DNA of 61,222 nt from an uncultured Candidatus Competibacteraceae bacterium (GCA_903879705.1 CAIRMO010000067.1:1-61222), one strand, 5' to 3'. Counted from the first letter of the stretch, positions 36,699 to 48,137 are shown. Made by a program: numbers and translations. Notes: a model not told the origin generated them from the letters alone.

Positions 36699-37788
36699 AG
36701 AACTGGAAAGCGGCACCATCATGGTAGTGGATGATATTCCGGCTAATCTGAAACTGTTGCAGGAGACGCTGCAAGCCAAAGGTTACCGGGTGCTGACCTT
36801 CCCCAGCGGCAAGCTGGCGTTGCGCGCCGCCGCCGGGAGCCGGCCTGACCTGATCCTGCTCGACATCAATATGCCGGAGATGAACGGTTTCGAGGTCTGC
36901 ACCCGCCTGAAAGAGGATGCGGCGCTTAAGGAGATCCCGGTACTGTTCATCAGCACCCTGACCGCGACAGAGGACAAGATCAAGGCCTTTTCCGTGGGCG
37001 GCGTGGACTATGTGACCAAACCCTTCCAGATCGAAGAGGTCTACGCCCGGACTCGGACCCATCTGCGCCTGCGAAAACTTCAGGCCGATCTGGCGCAGTC
37101 CAATCTGGATCTGGAAGCGCGGGTCCAAGAGCAGGTGCGGGAGATCGCCGATTCGCACCAGGCGACCATTATCGCGTTGGCCAAGCTGGCGGAATGCCGG
37201 GATGATGACACCGGGGCGCACGTTGAGCGCACCCAGGCCTTTTGCCGGATCTTGGCCGAAACCTTGCGGGAACACTCCAGCTATGCGGATCGCATCGACT
37301 CAACCTTCGTGACCAATATCTACTACGCGGCGTCCCTGCACGACATTGGCAAGGTGGGGATCATGGACCATATCCTCCTGAAGCCGGGCAAGCACACTCC
37401 GGAGGAGTTCGCGATCATGAAAACTCACACCACCATCGGGGCCAAGACCCTGGAAAGCGCGTGTGGCAACTATCCGCGTAATGCCTTTCTCAACGTAGGG
37501 ATCGTGATTGCCCGCTCTCACCATGAAAAGTGGGATGGCAGCGGCTACCCGGACGGACTGGCCGGCGAGGCGATCCCCCTCCCCGCCCGAATAATGGCGG
37601 TCGCGGATGTCTATGACGCCTTGCGCTCCATCCGTCCGTATAAACGGGCCTTCACCCACGAGGCGAGCTGCACGGTGATTCAGGAGGGCGCGGGGCAGCA
37701 CTTTGATCCCACGGTGGTGGACGCTTTTCGGATGGTCGAAGCCGTGTTTGCCGCGATCCGTGATCGGATGCACGGAGGCGCTGGCTAA
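36691..37788 (+). CDS. Response regulator c-di-GMP phosphodiesterase (REC-HD-GYP)
   Basis: 365 aa from ATG 36691, with AAGG just upstream. The receiver (about 10-130) has VVDD, LLDINMPEMNGFE (phospho-acceptor) and TKPF. A coiled linker (about 135-170) leads to an HD-GYP domain with the HD dyad in AASLHDIGKVGI, then HTTIGAKTLE, HHEKWDGSGYPDGL (the GYP signature) and VADVYDALRS. The catalytic residues appear intact, so c-di-GMP hydrolysis is predicted. The start overlaps the upstream kinase gene by 8 nt, which suggests the kinase is its partner. Confidence 0.94.
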   Translation: MTEELESGTIMVVDDIPANLKLLQETLQAKGYRVLTFPSGKLALRAAAGSRPDLILLDINMPEMNGFEVCTRLKEDAALKEIPVLFISTLTATEDKIKAFSVGGVDYVTKPFQIEEVYARTRTHLRLRKLQADLAQSNLDLEARVQEQVREIADSHQATIIALAKLAECRDDDTGAHVERTQAFCRILAETLREHSSYADRIDSTFVTNIYYAASLHDIGKVGIMDHILLKPGKHTPEEFAIMKTHTTIGAKTLESACGNYPRNAFLNVGIVIARSHHEKWDGSGYPDGLAGEAIPLPARIMAVADVYDALRSIRPYKRAFTHEASCTVIQEGAGQHFDPTVVDAFRMVEAVFAAIRDRMHGGAG

Positions 37789-37979
37789 ATGAAGCGGCGA
37801 TGCCCGGCGGCCATTTATCGAGTGGCCGGTTGAGAAAATCTGCGGGTTTGGCGCAACCTTGCGCGGTCATTGCCGAAATGAGTATATTGCCCAGCTTCAT
37901 CCGCCTGCCGGACCCGACATTCGCCCCGGCCCCGGCGCACCGCTGATCGACTCACCGCATTCGCAAGGTTTCCGCAGTC

Positions 37980-38234
37980 ATGAAAAAAGGCATTCACCCT
38001 CAATACCGCGAGGTGGTGTTCCAGGACATCTCCACCGATTTCACTTTCCTGACCCGCTCCACGCTGACCGCCAAAGATACGATTCAGTGGACGGACGGCA
38101 AGCAATATCCGCTGGTCAAGGTAGAAGTCTCCAGCCACTCGCACCCGTTCTATACCGGTAAGCAGAAGATCGTAGATACGGCAGGGCGGGTGGATCGATT
38201 CCGCCGCAAGTATGGGCTGGCCTCAAGTTCCTGA
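37980..38234 (+). CDS. rpmE2: 50S ribosomal protein L31 type B
   Basis: 84 aa matching the zinc-independent L31 paralogue: [36 protein letters not shown] and VDRFRRKYG. No cysteine is present, as expected for the form that replaces zinc-binding L31 under zinc limitation. It is a single gene ended by a terminator 20 bp downstream. No clear Zur box was found by eye in the 190-bp upstream gap. Confidence 0.95.
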   Translation: MKKGIHPQYREVVFQDISTDFTFLTRSTLTAKDTIQWTDGKQYPLVKVEVSSHSHPFYTGKQKIVDTAGRVDRFRRKYGLASSS

Positions 38235-38251
38235 TATTGAATTAACTCCGC

Positions 38252-38278
38252 AAGGCATCTCAGGATGCCTTTTCTTTT
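38252..38278 (+). terminator. Terminator of rpmE2
   Basis: An 8-bp stem AAGGCATC / GATGCCTT with a TCAG loop is followed by TTTCTTTT, just past the rpmE2 stop codon. Confidence 0.8.
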
Positions 38279-38469
38279 GCTGGTGATTCGGCGCCGTCCA
38301 GCGGATTTTGCGGCGATGCGGCAAGAGTTCGGGTATGATGGCCGGCGCTTTAAACAAGGCGCGCAAGACGCCAACCAGCGCCAGAATCCCGCCGGAACAA
38401 CCCATCATCCGCATCGGCGCAAGTCCAACCCGGTTCCGGCCTGATCCCCGACTTTTTGAGGTTATTGCA

Positions 38470-39756
38470 ATGGCAACGATTACCTTTAAAGATGACGCCA
38501 CCGGTAAAACGGTGCAAATGCCGGTGCTGGAACCGACCCACGGTCAGTCCGTGGTGGACATCGGCAAGCTGGCCAAGGAATTCGGCTATTTCACCTATGA
38601 TCCCGGCTTCATGTCCACCGCCAGTTGCCAGAGCGCCATTACTTATTTGGACGGCGACAAGGGCGAGTTGATGTATCGTGGCTATCCGATTGAGCAACTG
38701 GCCGAGCAGTGCAACTTTCTGGAAGTCTGCTATCTGCTGCTGTACGGCGAACTGCCCAATGTCGAAAAGAAACGGATTTTTGAAACCAGCATCGCCCGCC
38801 ATGACCGGATTCACGAAAACCTGCGCCGCTTTTTTCACGGCTTCAATTACGACGCCCATCCGATGGCGATGATGACGGCGGCAGTCAGTTCGCTGTCGGC
38901 GTTCTATCATGACCGGCTCAATATCCATGATCATGAACACCGGATGGTGACTGCCCGTCGCTTGATCGCCAAACTGCCCGCGATTGCCGCCGCCTGCTAT
39001 AAGCACAGCATTGGCGATCCGTCGGTTTATCCGCGTGAGGATTTGAGCTACACCGGTAATTTGCTGTACATGATGTTTAGCCGCCCCGGCAAGCATTACG
39101 AAGTCAATCCGGTCGCAGATCGGGCCATGGACATTTTATTCACCCTGCACGCCGACCACGAGCAGAACGCTTCCACCTCGACGGTGCGCCTGGCCGGTTC
39201 TTCTGGCACCAATCCCTACGCCGCAGTCGCTGCCGGCATTGCCTGTTTGTGGGGACCGGCGCACGGTGGGGCCAATGAAGCCGTGATCAAGATGCTGGAT
39301 CAGATCGGCGATCTGAACAATGTTGAAAGTTTTCTGGCCAAGGTCAAGGACAAGAATAGCGGGGTCCGGCTGATGGGATTCGGTCACCGGGTCTATAAAA
39401 ACTTCGATCCTCGCGCCACGATTATCAAGGACATCTGCCATCAGGTACTCGACAGTTTCGGCCACGATCCGCGTCTGGAACTGGCGATGCGGCTGGAAGA
39501 AATCGCCCTGAGCGATCCCTACTTTATCGAGCGCAAACTCTATCCCAACGTCGATTTCTACTCCGGCATTATTTACCGGGCGTTGGGGATTCCGGTCTCG
39601 ATGTTCACGGTGATGTTCGCGATTGCCCGCACCGCCGGCTGGATTACCCACTGGATGGAAATGATTACCGAAAAAGACCAGAAGATTGGCCGACCCCGCC
39701 AGCTTTATGTCGGTGAAGCACGGCGCAAGGTCCTACCGCTGGCCGAGCGCAAATAA
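38470..39756 (+). CDS. gltA: Citrate synthase
   Basis: 428 aa from ATG 38470; the longer frame to 38308 is upstream DNA. It is the type I hexameric citrate synthase condensing acetyl-CoA and oxaloacetate. The signature [14 protein letters not shown] (catalytic His) lies near 295-308, [10 protein letters not shown] near 220 and [11 protein letters not shown] near 260. Length equals E. coli GltA. It is monocistronic, with a strong terminator shared with the convergent carboxypeptidase gene. Confidence 0.98.
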   Translation: MATITFKDDATGKTVQMPVLEPTHGQSVVDIGKLAKEFGYFTYDPGFMSTASCQSAITYLDGDKGELMYRGYPIEQLAEQCNFLEVCYLLLYGELPNVEKKRIFETSIARHDRIHENLRRFFHGFNYDAHPMAMMTAAVSSLSAFYHDRLNIHDHEHRMVTARRLIAKLPAIAAACYKHSIGDPSVYPREDLSYTGNLLYMMFSRPGKHYEVNPVADRAMDILFTLHADHEQNASTSTVRLAGSSGTNPYAAVAAGIACLWGPAHGGANEAVIKMLDQIGDLNNVESFLAKVKDKNSGVRLMGFGHRVYKNFDPRATIIKDICHQVLDSFGHDPRLELAMRLEEIALSDPYFIERKLYPNVDFYSGIIYRALGIPVSMFTVMFAIARTAGWITHWMEMITEKDQKIGRPRQLYVGEARRKVLPLAERK

Positions 39757-39773
39757 CTCCTTCTTTAATAAGG

Positions 39774-39822
39774 GGTCCATTAAAAAAGGGCGATCCACTG
39801 GATCGCCCTTTTTTAATGGACC
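39774..39822. terminator. Bidirectional terminator, perfect 23-bp stem
   Basis: A perfect inverted repeat: 23-bp arms (GGTCCATTAAAAAAGGGCG...) around a 3-nt ACT loop. Each strand ends the GC-rich core of the stem with a T-run, so it can terminate both gltA (plus) and the convergent carboxypeptidase gene (minus). Confidence 0.9.
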
Positions 39823-39849
39823 GGATTTTGGTGCCGTGTACCGGTGCGG

Positions 39850-41103
39850 CTAACTCCGGGGCTTTGAATTTTTGGCTTTGCTGCCCGTAACCGGCTCAAC
39901 CCGGACAGCAACTTTAGGCAGCGCCCGTTTATCCGGCTTGATGGCGACAACCGCTACCGGCTTGCCCTTTGAAGCCTTGGCGGCCATTGCTACGCCTGAT
40001 TTGCCCTTCGGGGCGTTGACTGCCACCGCTCTGACCATCGCCCGGTTCTGCTTAGCAGCGGCGGTTGCCCGAACCGGGGCTGGGGTCGCCCGACGGGAAC
40101 GCGCATCGCGGTCGTCATCGTCATCATTCTCGACCGCCACCCGGCTGCGCTGCCCCGCAGGCAACCGAACCATGGCCATCCTCAGCACGGGTTCGGGCGG
40201 TGCGGGCGGCGGTGCGGCCAACCCATAGCGGGCAAAGCCGTAGTCCAGCAGGTTGCGGGCATCTTGCCATAACGTCCCCCGGCTGGGGCTATTGAAAACC
40301 GCCACAATCAATGGGATGCCACCCCGATCCACCTCGCCGACAAAGCAGTGTCGGGCCTTGAACGTGAAACCGGTTTTACCGCCGCGCGCGCCTTCATATG
40401 ACGCCAGCAACCGGTTATGGGTGACCACCGGCACTAGCCGCGCATTACCGTAAAAGCCCTGCCCCGATTCGATCCGCAAGGCGGCGCTACGGGTGCCAAT
40501 GATGTCGGCAAACAGCGGATGAGTGATCGCCTGACGGAAAATCAGCGCCTGATCATAGGCGGTCGAATAATGATCATCATTCGGCAACCCATGCGGGTTC
40601 ATGAAATGGCTGTTGCGCGCCCCAATCTGCCAAGCCTTGGCGTTCATCAACTCGGCAAAACCGGGAACCGAACCGCCAGCGGCCTCAGCCAGCGTTTCCG
40701 CCGCGTCATTGCCGGATTTCAGCAACAGCCCATACAGCAAATCCTGCGTCAGGGCGGCATCGCCGGGACGCAGCCCGATGCGGCTTGGCGGGGCGCTGGC
40801 CGCCTGCGCGCTGACCAGCACCCGTCCATTGGGATCGAGCCGCTCCAGCGCCACTAGCGCCGTTAACACCTTGGTGGTGCTGGCCGGCGGCAGGCGCAAA
40901 TGCGGCTCTTTGGCAAACAGGACTTCACCGGTCGCGGGATTCATCAGCACCGCAGACAGGGCCGCGACGGCGGGCAGCGGAGCTGCTCCAGTCATTTCCT
41001 GCGCTGAGGCTAAACCGGATGCCCCACCCAGAAAGATCATACCCAGTAGCCAAGCCGGCAATCGCCCAATGCCCAACCGGTCTAAAAAAAGCCTTGAAAA
41101 CAT
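39850..41103 (-). CDS. D-alanyl-D-alanine carboxypeptidase (S11 family)
   Basis: 417 aa from ATG 41103, with GAGG 8 nt upstream. A signal peptide (about 1-35, ending ASAQ) directs it to the periplasm. The penicillin-binding motifs are SxxK in PPASTTKVLTAL, SGN in LLKSGNDAAETLAE and KTG in RGGKTGFTFKA. It trims pentapeptide side chains of peptidoglycan. In place of the usual PBP5 C-terminal amphipathic anchor, the last 120 residues are a basic Ala/Lys/Arg/Pro-rich tail with a DDDDDRD patch. That tail may bind the envelope; its role is unknown. Confidence 0.93.
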   Translation of the reverse strand: MFSRLFLDRLGIGRLPAWLLGMIFLGGASGLASAQEMTGAAPLPAVAALSAVLMNPATGEVLFAKEPHLRLPPASTTKVLTALVALERLDPNGRVLVSAQAASAPPSRIGLRPGDAALTQDLLYGLLLKSGNDAAETLAEAAGGSVPGFAELMNAKAWQIGARNSHFMNPHGLPNDDHYSTAYDQALIFRQAITHPLFADIIGTRSAALRIESGQGFYGNARLVPVVTHNRLLASYEGARGGKTGFTFKARHCFVGEVDRGGIPLIVAVFNSPSRGTLWQDARNLLDYGFARYGLAAPPPAPPEPVLRMAMVRLPAGQRSRVAVENDDDDDRDARSRRATPAPVRATAAAKQNRAMVRAVAVNAPKGKSGVAMAAKASKGKPVAVVAIKPDKRALPKVAVRVEPVTGSKAKNSKPRS

Positions 41104-41246
41104 GCGCTGTACCTCATCGCCATGGGTGATTGGGGCCACGATCAACCGGAGTGGTGGTCACTGACCCGGTGTTGATGTTTCCTTTGCTGGAGACCGGGAC
41201 TATTGTGATTGTAGGCGAAAATTTAGCGAGCGGTTAGCCGCAGGTT

Positions 41247-41999
41247 TTATCGCCGCACGAACGCCAGGTCCTGGACTACATGACCTAGCCGTTGGCCGCG
41301 CTGCTCGAATTTGGTCAGCAACCGCTGGACCGGACGCGGCGCAAAGCCGTGGTCAGCGGCAGTATTCAGCCACTCGGGAGCGCTATTCAGGCTCGCCAGG
41401 ATCGAGCGAGCGTAATCTTCGCAATCTGTGGCAATCAGCAATTGTCCGGCTGGTTTGGCCTTACCGGCCAGCAACGTCATAAACGACGGCTGAATCAAAC
41501 GGCGCTTGTGATGACGGACCTTTGGCCAAGGATCGGGAAAGAAAATCTGAATCCGATCCAGGCATTCATCGGGCAATTGCCATTCCACGATCGCCATCGC
41601 ATCGGCGCATAGAATCCGCAGATTACTCAATTCCAGTTGGGTCGACCGCAGCAACAAGTGACCGATACCGGGGCGATGCACTTCAATCCCCAGATAATCA
41701 GTCTCCGGATCGGCAGCCGCCATCGCCGCCAGCGACTCGCCATCGCCAAAACCGATTTCCAGAACCAGTGGCCCGCGGCGGCCAAAAATCTGCTCTGGCT
41801 CCAGTCGCGCCGCACCGGCGTCAATCCCGAACCGGCTCCATAATTCGGCAAAGGCGCGTTGCTGGGCGCGGGTCATCCGGCTCTCGCGCCGGACAAAACT
41901 GCGAATTCGTTGCAACGAGTCGGATCTGATAGTCAACTTCAAATCAGCCAAGGTGGCCCTGATCGGTAACCGCTCTCTGGAAATATCCGCTAAACCCAT
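41247..41999 (-). CDS. trmB: TrmB, tRNA (guanine-N7-)-methyltransferase
   Basis: 250 aa from ATG 41999 (AGGAG 11 nt upstream); a TTG at 42029 in frame is the alternative. The enzyme makes m7G46 in tRNAs. Motifs are PLVLEIGFGDGESLAAMA (SAM binding, about 85-102), YLGIEVHRPG, IQIFFPDPWPKVRHHKRRLIQ (catalytic region) and ATDCEDYA. It points away from the H-NS-type gene across a 166-bp gap. Confidence 0.96.
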   Translation of the reverse strand: MGLADISRERLPIRATLADLKLTIRSDSLQRIRSFVRRESRMTRAQQRAFAELWSRFGIDAGAARLEPEQIFGRRGPLVLEIGFGDGESLAAMAAADPETDYLGIEVHRPGIGHLLLRSTQLELSNLRILCADAMAIVEWQLPDECLDRIQIFFPDPWPKVRHHKRRLIQPSFMTLLAGKAKPAGQLLIATDCEDYARSILASLNSAPEWLNTAADHGFAPRPVQRLLTKFEQRGQRLGHVVQDLAFVRR

Positions 42000-42058
42000 C
42001 GTAAAATCCGCTCCTGTCTGATCAGGCAACCCATGCCTTGCTGTCGAATTGCTGAAAG

Positions 42059-42074
42059 ATGATTAAATAATCAT
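42059..42074. promoter_or_regulatory. Palindromic site upstream of the H-NS-type gene
   Basis: ATGATTA-AA-TAATCAT is a perfect 7-bp inverted repeat around AA, abutting the -35 region of the predicted promoter. It may be an operator; no cognate regulator is known from sequence. Confidence 0.4.
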
Positions 42075-42103
42075 TGCAGAACCGAAAAAGGATGTCCTAC
42101 AAT
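42074..42103 (+). promoter_or_regulatory. Sigma-70-like promoter of the H-NS-type gene
   Basis: TTGCAG at 42074-42079 and TACAAT at 42098-42103, with an 18-nt spacer, lie about 60 nt before the ATG. The adjoining DNA is AT-rich, which also suits H-NS autoregulation. Confidence 0.45.
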
Positions 42104-42165
42104 GACTGCGTGTTTCATCTCAGTCAATCTCCACCACCCAACAATCCTAAGGATACCTAAAAAAC

Positions 42166-42489
42166 ATGAGCAACTCGATCGAAACCATCGTCAGTGCTTC
42201 CTCCATCGAAGACCTCAAGGCATTGATCAAGAAAGCCGAGGGGGCGATTGAAGAGAAAAAAGTCGGTGAGATCATGACGGTCCGCGAGCAGATGGTCAAA
42301 TTGGCCGGCACGTTAGATATGACTCCGCAGGAAATTCTCGACTTTTCCATTCGCAAGCGCCGGGCGCCAGGCGTCCCGAAATACCGCAATCCCGCTAATC
42401 CCGAACAAACCTGGACTGGACGCGGCAAAAAGCCGGGCTGGTTGAAACAGGCTGTCGATCAGGAAGCACTGCGCATTCCTCAGACCTAA
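42166..42489 (+). CDS. H-NS family nucleoid-associated protein
   Basis: 107 aa. The N-terminal half is a helical oligomerisation region (about 1-55, SIEDLKALIKKAEGAIEEKK). The C-terminal DNA-binding domain has the family core TWTGRGKKPGWL (about 85-96) preceded by KYRNPANPEQ. H-NS-type proteins silence AT-rich, horizontally acquired DNA, which is of interest given the defence island 6 kb away. It is a single gene with its own predicted promoter. Confidence 0.94.
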   Translation: MSNSIETIVSASSIEDLKALIKKAEGAIEEKKVGEIMTVREQMVKLAGTLDMTPQEILDFSIRKRRAPGVPKYRNPANPEQTWTGRGKKPGWLKQAVDQEALRIPQT

Positions 42490-42621
42490 TTTTCATCCAG
42501 GGCGCGTCCCCACCGAACTTGGCGATCCCCTCGCTGACTCTTGCCAGCGACGCGCTTTGGCAGTAACATCCCGGCCGTTTTCGCCTGCTTGAGTCAGGCG
42601 CGCCACATGCAGCACCACCCA

Positions 42622-42695
42622 GCGGGTGTAGTTCAATGGTAGAACTTCAGCTTCCCAAGCTGATAGCGTGGGTTCGATTCCCATCACCCGCTCCA
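42622..42695 (+). tRNA. tRNA-Gly (anticodon CCC)
   Basis: 74 nt with encoded CCA. The acceptor stem GCGGGTG pairs with CACCCGC; the D-loop has AATGGTAGAA; the anticodon loop TTCCCAA is flanked by CAGC/GCTG; the T-loop is TTCGATT. The anticodon CCC reads GGG glycine codons. Confidence 0.95.
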
Positions 42696-42703
42696 TACCA
42701 ATC

Positions 42704-42736
42704 AGGGTTACGTCAGCGCGTAGCCCTTTCTTTTTG
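42704..42736 (+). terminator. Terminator after tRNA-Gly
   Basis: The stem AGGGTTACG / CGTAGCCCT (one G-T pair) with a 6-nt loop is followed by TTCTTTTT, 8 bp after the tRNA. Confidence 0.75.
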
Positions 42737-42759
42737 TCCATTGCTTTTATGCTTGATGA

Positions 42760-43575
<816 letters not shown>

Positions 43576-43705
43576 ACATTGCTAGAGCCGTGCGGCGCGA
43601 TTTGGTAGACTCCGCACTTAGATCAACACCTCTTTTCAGTACACAGTCTTTCCCGGAGCGGCCTTCGCGTCGCTCCCTTATTGTGCGTTTATTCTGGAGG
43701 CTCCC

Positions 43706-44842
43706 TTGAGGAAATCCGCGCTTCTAGCCCTGGAAGACGGCAGCCTGTTCCGGGGCGAAGCCATCGGCGCTGAGGGTCATGCCCAAGGCGAGGTGGTGTT
43801 CAACACCTCGATCACCGGCTATCAGGAAATCCTCAGCGACCCGTCGTACTGCCGGCAAATCATCACCCTGACCTACCCGCATATCGGCAATGTCGGCGTC
43901 AATCCCGGCGACGAGGAAGCCGCCAAGATTCACGCTGGTGGGCTGGTGGTGCGGGATTGTCCGCTCCGCGCCAGTAACTGGCGTAGCCGACAATCGCTGG
44001 AGGATTATCTCAGCGAACGCGGGGTGGTCGCGCTGGCCGGGATTGATACCCGCCGCCTGACCCGCTTATTGCGGGAAAAAGGCGCGCAAAACGGCTGCAT
44101 CATGGCTGGCGATGATTTGAATGCCGAATGGGCGCTGACCTTGGCGCGGACGTTTCCCGGATTGAAAGGGATGGATCTGGCGCGAGTGGTGAGTACCGCC
44201 ACACCTTATGAATGGCGGGAAGGGGCCTGGCAGTTGCACGACAACCGGTTTTCCACCGTCAGCGAGACCCTTTATCACGTCGTCGCCTACGATTACGGGA
44301 TCAAGCGCAACATTTTGCGGCGGCTGGCTGAGCGCGGTTGCCGATTGACGGTGGTTCCGGCGCAAATGCCGGTCGCCGAGGTCATGGCCTTACACCCTGA
44401 CGGGGTATTTCTGTCCAACGGCCCCGGCGATCCTGAACCCTGCGACTACGCGATTGCCGCGATTCGGGAATTATTGCAACGGGCGGTGCCTCTGTTCGGC
44501 ATCTGCCTCGGCCATCAACTGTTAGGGCTGGCCTGCGGCGCGCAAACCGTGAAGATGAAATTCGGCCATCACGGCGGCAATCATCCGGTGATCGATCTGC
44601 ACACCGGGCGGGTGATGATCAGCAGCCAGAATCACGGTTTCGCGGTTGACGAAACCACCCTGCCCGCCAACGTACAGCCGACCCATCGCTCCTTGTTCGA
44701 CGGTTCGCTACAAGGCATCGCCTGCCTCGACCGGCCCGCGTTCAGCTTTCAGGGCCATCCAGAAGCCAGCCCCGGCCCGCATGACGTGGCGTCGCTGTTC
44801 GACCGGTTCATCGCGCTGATGGCCGCATCCCGATCCCGCTGA
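43706..44842 (+). CDS. carA: Carbamoyl phosphate synthase small subunit
   Basis: A 378-aa glutaminase subunit supplying ammonia to CarB. It begins at TTG 43706, placed 5 nt after GGAGG; no ATG fits better. The class I amidotransferase triad is in [11 protein letters not shown] (nucleophile Cys near 271) and [13 protein letters not shown] (His/Glu), with [11 protein letters not shown] between. The N-terminal domain has [14 protein letters not shown] 130-bp leader precedes it and holds a small GGAGCG/CGCTCC hairpin; pyrimidine or arginine control there is possible but not shown. Confidence 0.97.
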   Translation: MRKSALLALEDGSLFRGEAIGAEGHAQGEVVFNTSITGYQEILSDPSYCRQIITLTYPHIGNVGVNPGDEEAAKIHAGGLVVRDCPLRASNWRSRQSLEDYLSERGVVALAGIDTRRLTRLLREKGAQNGCIMAGDDLNAEWALTLARTFPGLKGMDLARVVSTATPYEWREGAWQLHDNRFSTVSETLYHVVAYDYGIKRNILRRLAERGCRLTVVPAQMPVAEVMALHPDGVFLSNGPGDPEPCDYAIAAIRELLQRAVPLFGICLGHQLLGLACGAQTVKMKFGHHGGNHPVIDLHTGRVMISSQNHGFAVDETTLPANVQPTHRSLFDGSLQGIACLDRPAFSFQGHPEASPGPHDVASLFDRFIALMAASRSR

Positions 44843-44912
44843 CCCGCAGTTCAGCACCAAATTTGCTGTTTCTTCTTCTTTTCCGCGTCTTCCGTGGACT
44901 AACGACCTCGCC

Positions 44913-47900
44913 ATGCCCAAACGCACCGACTTAAAAAGTATCCTGATTATCGGGGCCGGACCCATCGTGATTGGGCAAGCCTGCGAGTTTGACTATTCCG
45001 GCGCTCAGGCCTGCAAGGCGCTGCGCGAGGAGGGTTATCGGGTCATTCTGGTGAACTCCAACCCCGCCACGATCATGACCGACCCGAACATGGCCGATGC
45101 GGTGTACATCGAGCCGATTCACTGGCGCACGGTGTCCCACATCATCGCCCGTGAACGCCCCGATGCGCTGTTACCGACGATGGGCGGCCAGACCGCATTA
45201 AATTGCGCCCTCGATCTGGTGCGACACGGCGTACTGGAACAGTACGGGGTGGAAATGATCGGTGCCTCGCCTGACGCCATCGACATGGCCGAAGATCGCG
45301 ACCGGTTCCGTAAAGCGATGGCCGAGATCGGGCTGAAAACCCCGCGTTCTGTCATAGCCCATACCCTGGAAGAGGCGCTGGTCCGGCAACCCGACATCGG
45401 TTTCCCGGCCATCATCCGCCCCTCGTTCACCCTCGGCGGCAGCGGCAGCGGCATCGCTTACAACCGCGAGGAACTGGTCGAAATGGTCGAGCGTGGCCTG
45501 GACCTGTCACCGGTCAGCGAGGTACTGATCGAAGAGTCAGTGCTGGGCTGGAAAGAGTTTGAAATGGAAGTAGTGCGGGATCGCGCTGACAATTGCATCA
45601 TCGTCTGCTCGATTGAAAATTTTGATCCGATGGGCGTCCACACCGGCGACTCGATCACGGTCGCCCCGGCCCAGACCCTGACCGACAAGGAATACCAGCT
45701 TATGCGCGACGCCTCGCTGGCGGTGTTGCGTAAAATCGGGGTCGATACCGGCGGCTCCAATGTTCAGTTCGCCATCAATCCGGCCAACGGGCAGATGGTG
45801 ATTATTGAAATGAATCCGCGGGTCTCCCGTTCTTCGGCGCTGGCCTCGAAAGCGACTGGCTTTCCGATTGCCAAGGTCGCGGCCAAGCTGGCGGTCGGTT
45901 ATACCCTGGATGAATTGCAGAATGAGATTACCGGCGGGCGTACCCCGGCTTCGTTCGAGCCCAGCATTGATTACATCGTCACCAAGGTGCCGCGCTTCAA
46001 CTTCGAGAAATTCCCGCAAGCCGATCCGCGCCTGACCACACAAATGAAGTCGGTGGGCGAAGTGATGGCGATTGGTCGTACTTTTCAGGAATCGATCCAG
46101 AAAGCGTTGCGTGGGTTGGAAATCGGGGTCGATGGCTTCACCGAAATCCTCGATCAGCGCCGCCCCGACCCGCATATCGCCCTCAAACACGAGTTGGGCG
46201 TCCCCGGCCCGCGCCGGCTGTGGTTTGTCGCCGAAGCGTTGCGGATGGGCTATTCGGTCGAGGCGCTGTACGAACTGACCTGGATCGATCCCTGGTTTCT
46301 GGCCCAGATCGAAGAACTGGTGCAGATCGCCAGCGAAGTCCGCGCTCAGGGGCTGGCCGGGTTGCAGCAGCGGGAGCGGCTGTATTTCCTCAAGCGCAAA
46401 GGCTTCTCCGACAGCCGGCTGGCGACTCTGGCCGGTTCGGATGAAACCACCGTTCGTCAATTGCGGAATCGGCTGGATGTGCATCCGGTCTACAAGCGAG
46501 TCGATTCCTGCGCTGCCGAATTTGCCACCCGCACCGCTTATCTGTACTCGACCTACGAGGAAGAGTGTGAGGCGGAACCGACCGATCGGAAAAAAATCAT
46601 GGTGCTGGGCGGCGGCCCCAATCGCATCGGTCAAGGCATCGAGTTCGACTATTGCTGCGTCCATGCCGCCCTCGCCCTGCGCGAGGACGGCTACGAAACC
46701 ATCATGGTCAATTGCAACCCGGAGACCGTATCCACCGATTTCGATACGTCGGATCGGCTGTACTTTGAGCCGCTGACCCTGGAAGACGTGCTGGAGATCG
46801 TCCGCAAAGAGCAGCCGCACGGCGTGATTGTCCAGTACGGCGGCCAGACCCCGCTCAAACTGGCCAGGCCGCTGGAGGCCAATGGCGTTCCGATCATTGG
46901 CACCAGCCCGGACGCGATTGATCGAGCCGAGGATCGGGAGCGGTTTCAGCAAATGGTTCACCATCTTGGCCTGTTGCAGCCGCCCAACCGCGCCGCCCGC
47001 GAGCCGGAAGAAGCAGTGCGGCTGGCGCGGGAGATCGGCTATCCGCTAGTGGTGCGGCCCTCTTATGTTCTCGGCGGGCGGGCGATGGAAATCGTTCATC
47101 AAGAAGAAGATTTGCGTCGCTACATGCGTGAGGCGGTGCAGGTTTCCAACGATTCGCCGGTGCTGCTGGATCACTTTCTCAGTGACGCGGTGGAAGTGGA
47201 CGTGGACGCCCTCAGCGACGGGAAGGACGTGATCATCGGCGGGATCATGGAGCATATCGAAGAAGCCGGAGTCCATTCCGGCGACTCGGCCTGCTCCCTG
47301 CCGCCTTATTCGCTCAGTCCCGCGGTGCAGGATCGGTTGCGGCAACAGATGCGGGCGATGGCGCTGGAACTGGGGGTGATCGGGCTGATGAACGCCCAGT
47401 TCGCTATTCAGGGCGATGCCATTTACATTCTGGAGGTCAATCCTCGCGCCTCCCGCACCGTGCCTTATGTGTCCAAGGCGACCGGACGGCCACTGGCCAA
47501 GATCGCCGCCCGCTGCATGGTTGGGCGCAGTCTGACTGATCAGGGTATCGCCGGCGAGATTATTCCCGCCTATTATTCCGTCAAGGAAGCCGTGTTTCCC
47601 TTTGTCAAGTTCCCCGGCGTCGATCCATTGCTGGGGCCGGAGATGAAATCCACCGGGGAAGTCATGGGGGTTGGCCGCAGCTTCGGCGAGGCGTTCGCCA
47701 AGGCCCAACTGGGTGCCGGCGATCAATTGCCGCGGGGCGGGCGGGCGTTTATCAGCGTGCGCGACGCCGACAAGACCCGGGCGGTCGATATCGCCCGTGA
47801 TCTGGAACGACTCGGCTTTACCCTGATCGCCACCAAAGGTACCGCAGCGATCCTGCAAACCCACGGACTCGATTGCGAAACCGTCCACAAGGTTGGCGAA

Positions 47901-48137
47901 GGTCGTCCGCACATCGTCGATTTAATCAAGAATGACCGGATTCACCTGATCATCAACACCACCGAAGGGAAACAGGCCATCGCCGATTCCTTCTCTATTC
48001 GCCGCGAGGCTCTGATGCACAAAGTCAGCTACACCACCACCCTTGCCGCAGCGCGAGCGACTTGCCAGGCCTTGCGTGAACTCGACAACGCCAGTGTCAA
48101 CTGTCTTCAGGATCTGCACCGGGAACTGCACGCATGA
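44913..48137 (+). CDS. carB: Carbamoyl phosphate synthase large subunit
   Basis: A 1074-aa enzyme making carbamoyl phosphate from bicarbonate, ammonia and two ATP, for pyrimidines and arginine. Two homologous ATP-grasp halves are visible: [19 protein letters not shown] at 12-30 and [18 protein letters not shown] near 563-580. The second metal/ATP site [18 protein letters not shown] is near 840. The C-terminal allosteric MGS-like domain spans about 940-1070. It follows carA after 70 bp, and greA starts within its last 4 nt. Confidence 0.98.
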   Translation: MPKRTDLKSILIIGAGPIVIGQACEFDYSGAQACKALREEGYRVILVNSNPATIMTDPNMADAVYIEPIHWRTVSHIIARERPDALLPTMGGQTALNCALDLVRHGVLEQYGVEMIGASPDAIDMAEDRDRFRKAMAEIGLKTPRSVIAHTLEEALVRQPDIGFPAIIRPSFTLGGSGSGIAYNREELVEMVERGLDLSPVSEVLIEESVLGWKEFEMEVVRDRADNCIIVCSIENFDPMGVHTGDSITVAPAQTLTDKEYQLMRDASLAVLRKIGVDTGGSNVQFAINPANGQMVIIEMNPRVSRSSALASKATGFPIAKVAAKLAVGYTLDELQNEITGGRTPASFEPSIDYIVTKVPRFNFEKFPQADPRLTTQMKSVGEVMAIGRTFQESIQKALRGLEIGVDGFTEILDQRRPDPHIALKHELGVPGPRRLWFVAEALRMGYSVEALYELTWIDPWFLAQIEELVQIASEVRAQGLAGLQQRERLYFLKRKGFSDSRLATLAGSDETTVRQLRNRLDVHPVYKRVDSCAAEFATRTAYLYSTYEEECEAEPTDRKKIMVLGGGPNRIGQGIEFDYCCVHAALALREDGYETIMVNCNPETVSTDFDTSDRLYFEPLTLEDVLEIVRKEQPHGVIVQYGGQTPLKLARPLEANGVPIIGTSPDAIDRAEDRERFQQMVHHLGLLQPPNRAAREPEEAVRLAREIGYPLVVRPSYVLGGRAMEIVHQEEDLRRYMREAVQVSNDSPVLLDHFLSDAVEVDVDALSDGKDVIIGGIMEHIEEAGVHSGDSACSLPPYSLSPAVQDRLRQQMRAMALELGVIGLMNAQFAIQGDAIYILEVNPRASRTVPYVSKATGRPLAKIAARCMVGRSLTDQGIAGEIIPAYYSVKEAVFPFVKFPGVDPLLGPEMKSTGEVMGVGRSFGEAFAKAQLGAGDQLPRGGRAFISVRDADKTRAVDIARDLERLGFTLIATKGTAAILQTHGLDCETVHKVGEGRPHIVDLIKNDRIHLIINTTEGKQAIADSFSIRREALMHKVSYTTTLAAARATCQALRELDNASVNCLQDLHRELHA

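Noticed and set aside
38308-38339. Possible gltA promoter (TTGCGG and TATGAT)
   Set aside because: The spacer would be 20 nt and the -35 is weak, so it does not meet the standard used for the other promoters.
45537-46964. 475-aa minus-strand ORF opposite carB
   Set aside because: A shadow of a GC-rich highly conserved gene; its translation has no family-like motifs and carB is certain on the other strand.
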